DNA from: Planctomycetota bacterium
Lineage (GTDB): Bacteria > Planctomycetota > Phycisphaerae > WQYP01
DNA: 6,167 bases
Assembly (NCBI GenBank): GCA_021805585.1
Contig: JAJZEY010000550.1
Span: 1 to 6,167, forward strand
Direction: 5' to 3'
Shown: in pieces, positions 5,960-6,167 of the stretch
Layout of the letters: every line of letters begins with the position of its first letter
Position numbering within the stretch: position 1 is the first letter of the stretch
The notes under the pieces: generated by a model
Databases searched by the model: none
What the model was told of the DNA's origin: nothing
What the model saw: only the letters and a program-made list of their open reading frames with translations
Translations under genes and position numbers: made by a program

Positions 5960-6167
5960 TTACAAGCGGCTGATCAGCAGCTCCCGGATGAAAATAATTT
6001 CCTTGGGCAGGTCTCCGGCCAGCTTCAGAAACAGTTCCTCCTCGGACAGTATCTCGGCCTTGAAGGCTTCCACATCAATTTTCTGCGCCGCTTCAATATC
6101 CTCCGGTTGCAGCGCCAACCCGCTAAGATTGATATCCGTGGGGCGCGGCATCCAGCCCAGCACGGTC
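5960..6167 (-). CDS. pckG: GTP-dependent phosphoenolpyruvate carboxykinase, C-terminal end only
   Basis: The last 68 residues of a minus-strand gene whose frame is open at the window edge, so it is partial. The sequence LGWMPRPTDINLSGL followed by a Asp/Glu-rich helix, IDVEAFKAEI, and a final LPKEIIFIRELLISRL fits the extreme C-terminus of GTP-type PEP carboxykinase, where a G-(W/Y)-x-P segment and a D-(L/I)-(D/N)-x-x-GL motif precede acidic helices and a conserved LP-x-E-x5-RE. The enzyme interconverts oxaloacetate and phosphoenolpyruvate using GTP/GDP. The catalytic and nucleotide-binding parts are outside the window, so activity cannot be judged. The GTG at 6161-6163 is an internal Val, as the frame continues upstream with Thr. 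TAA is at 5962-5960. Confidence 0.78.
   Translation of the reverse strand, partial: TVLGWMPRPTDINLSGLALQPEDIEAAQKIDVEAFKAEILSEEELFLKLAGDLPKEIIFIRELLISRL

Noticed and set aside
6161..6163. GTG as the start of a complete 67-residue minus-strand gene
   Set aside because: The frame is open to the window edge, there is no upstream room to assess a ribosome binding site, and the sequence fits the C-terminal end of a much longer enzyme.

Overview
The window is a dense, mostly co-directional stretch of a bacterial chromosome with fairly GC-rich coding sequence. It looks like a core-genome neighbourhood and not a mobile or phage region. No tRNA, rRNA, insertion sequence, integrase, CRISPR array or origin was seen. 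The gene set (IF-2 with a long Pro/Ala/Arg-rich N-terminal region, a DUF503/YlxP-like gene between infB and rbfA, long-form HisG, YajQ, GTP-type PEP carboxykinase) suggests a Planctomycetes/PVC-type bacterium. That placement is an inference from gene content and style, not from a marker search.

Layout, left to right. Positions 2-2356 hold infB (translation initiation factor IF-2), cut at its 5' end by the window edge. A terminator-like hairpin with a run of eight T follows at 2344-2385. Then comes a DUF503/YlxP-like gene (2411-2692), rbfA with an added C-terminal tail (2735-3250), and a 335-residue protein (3243-4250) whose start overlaps the rbfA stop. These genes form a translation/ribosome-maturation cluster. 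After a 70-base gap come hisG (4321-5205), a 67-residue single-membrane-span protein overlapping the hisG stop by ATGA (5202-5405), and yajQ (5445-5945). The final segment on the minus strand (5960-6167) is the C-terminal end of a GTP-dependent phosphoenolpyruvate carboxykinase, convergent with yajQ.

The most interesting gene is 3243-4250. Its N-terminal two thirds read as an endonuclease III-like helix-hairpin-helix (HhH-GPD) fold. The Asp that is catalytic in that family is kept (D153), the catalytic Lys position is Tyr (Y135), and there is no iron-sulfur cysteine cluster. Its last 85 residues are a Lys-His tetrapeptide tail (KH-x-E/D, 19 KH pairs) built from a 12-bp DNA repeat with 24- and 48-bp higher-order periods. 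It is apparently co-expressed with rbfA. It may be a DNA- or RNA-binding protein derived from a base-excision glycosylase, with a histidine-rich, possibly metal-binding or nucleic-acid-binding tail.
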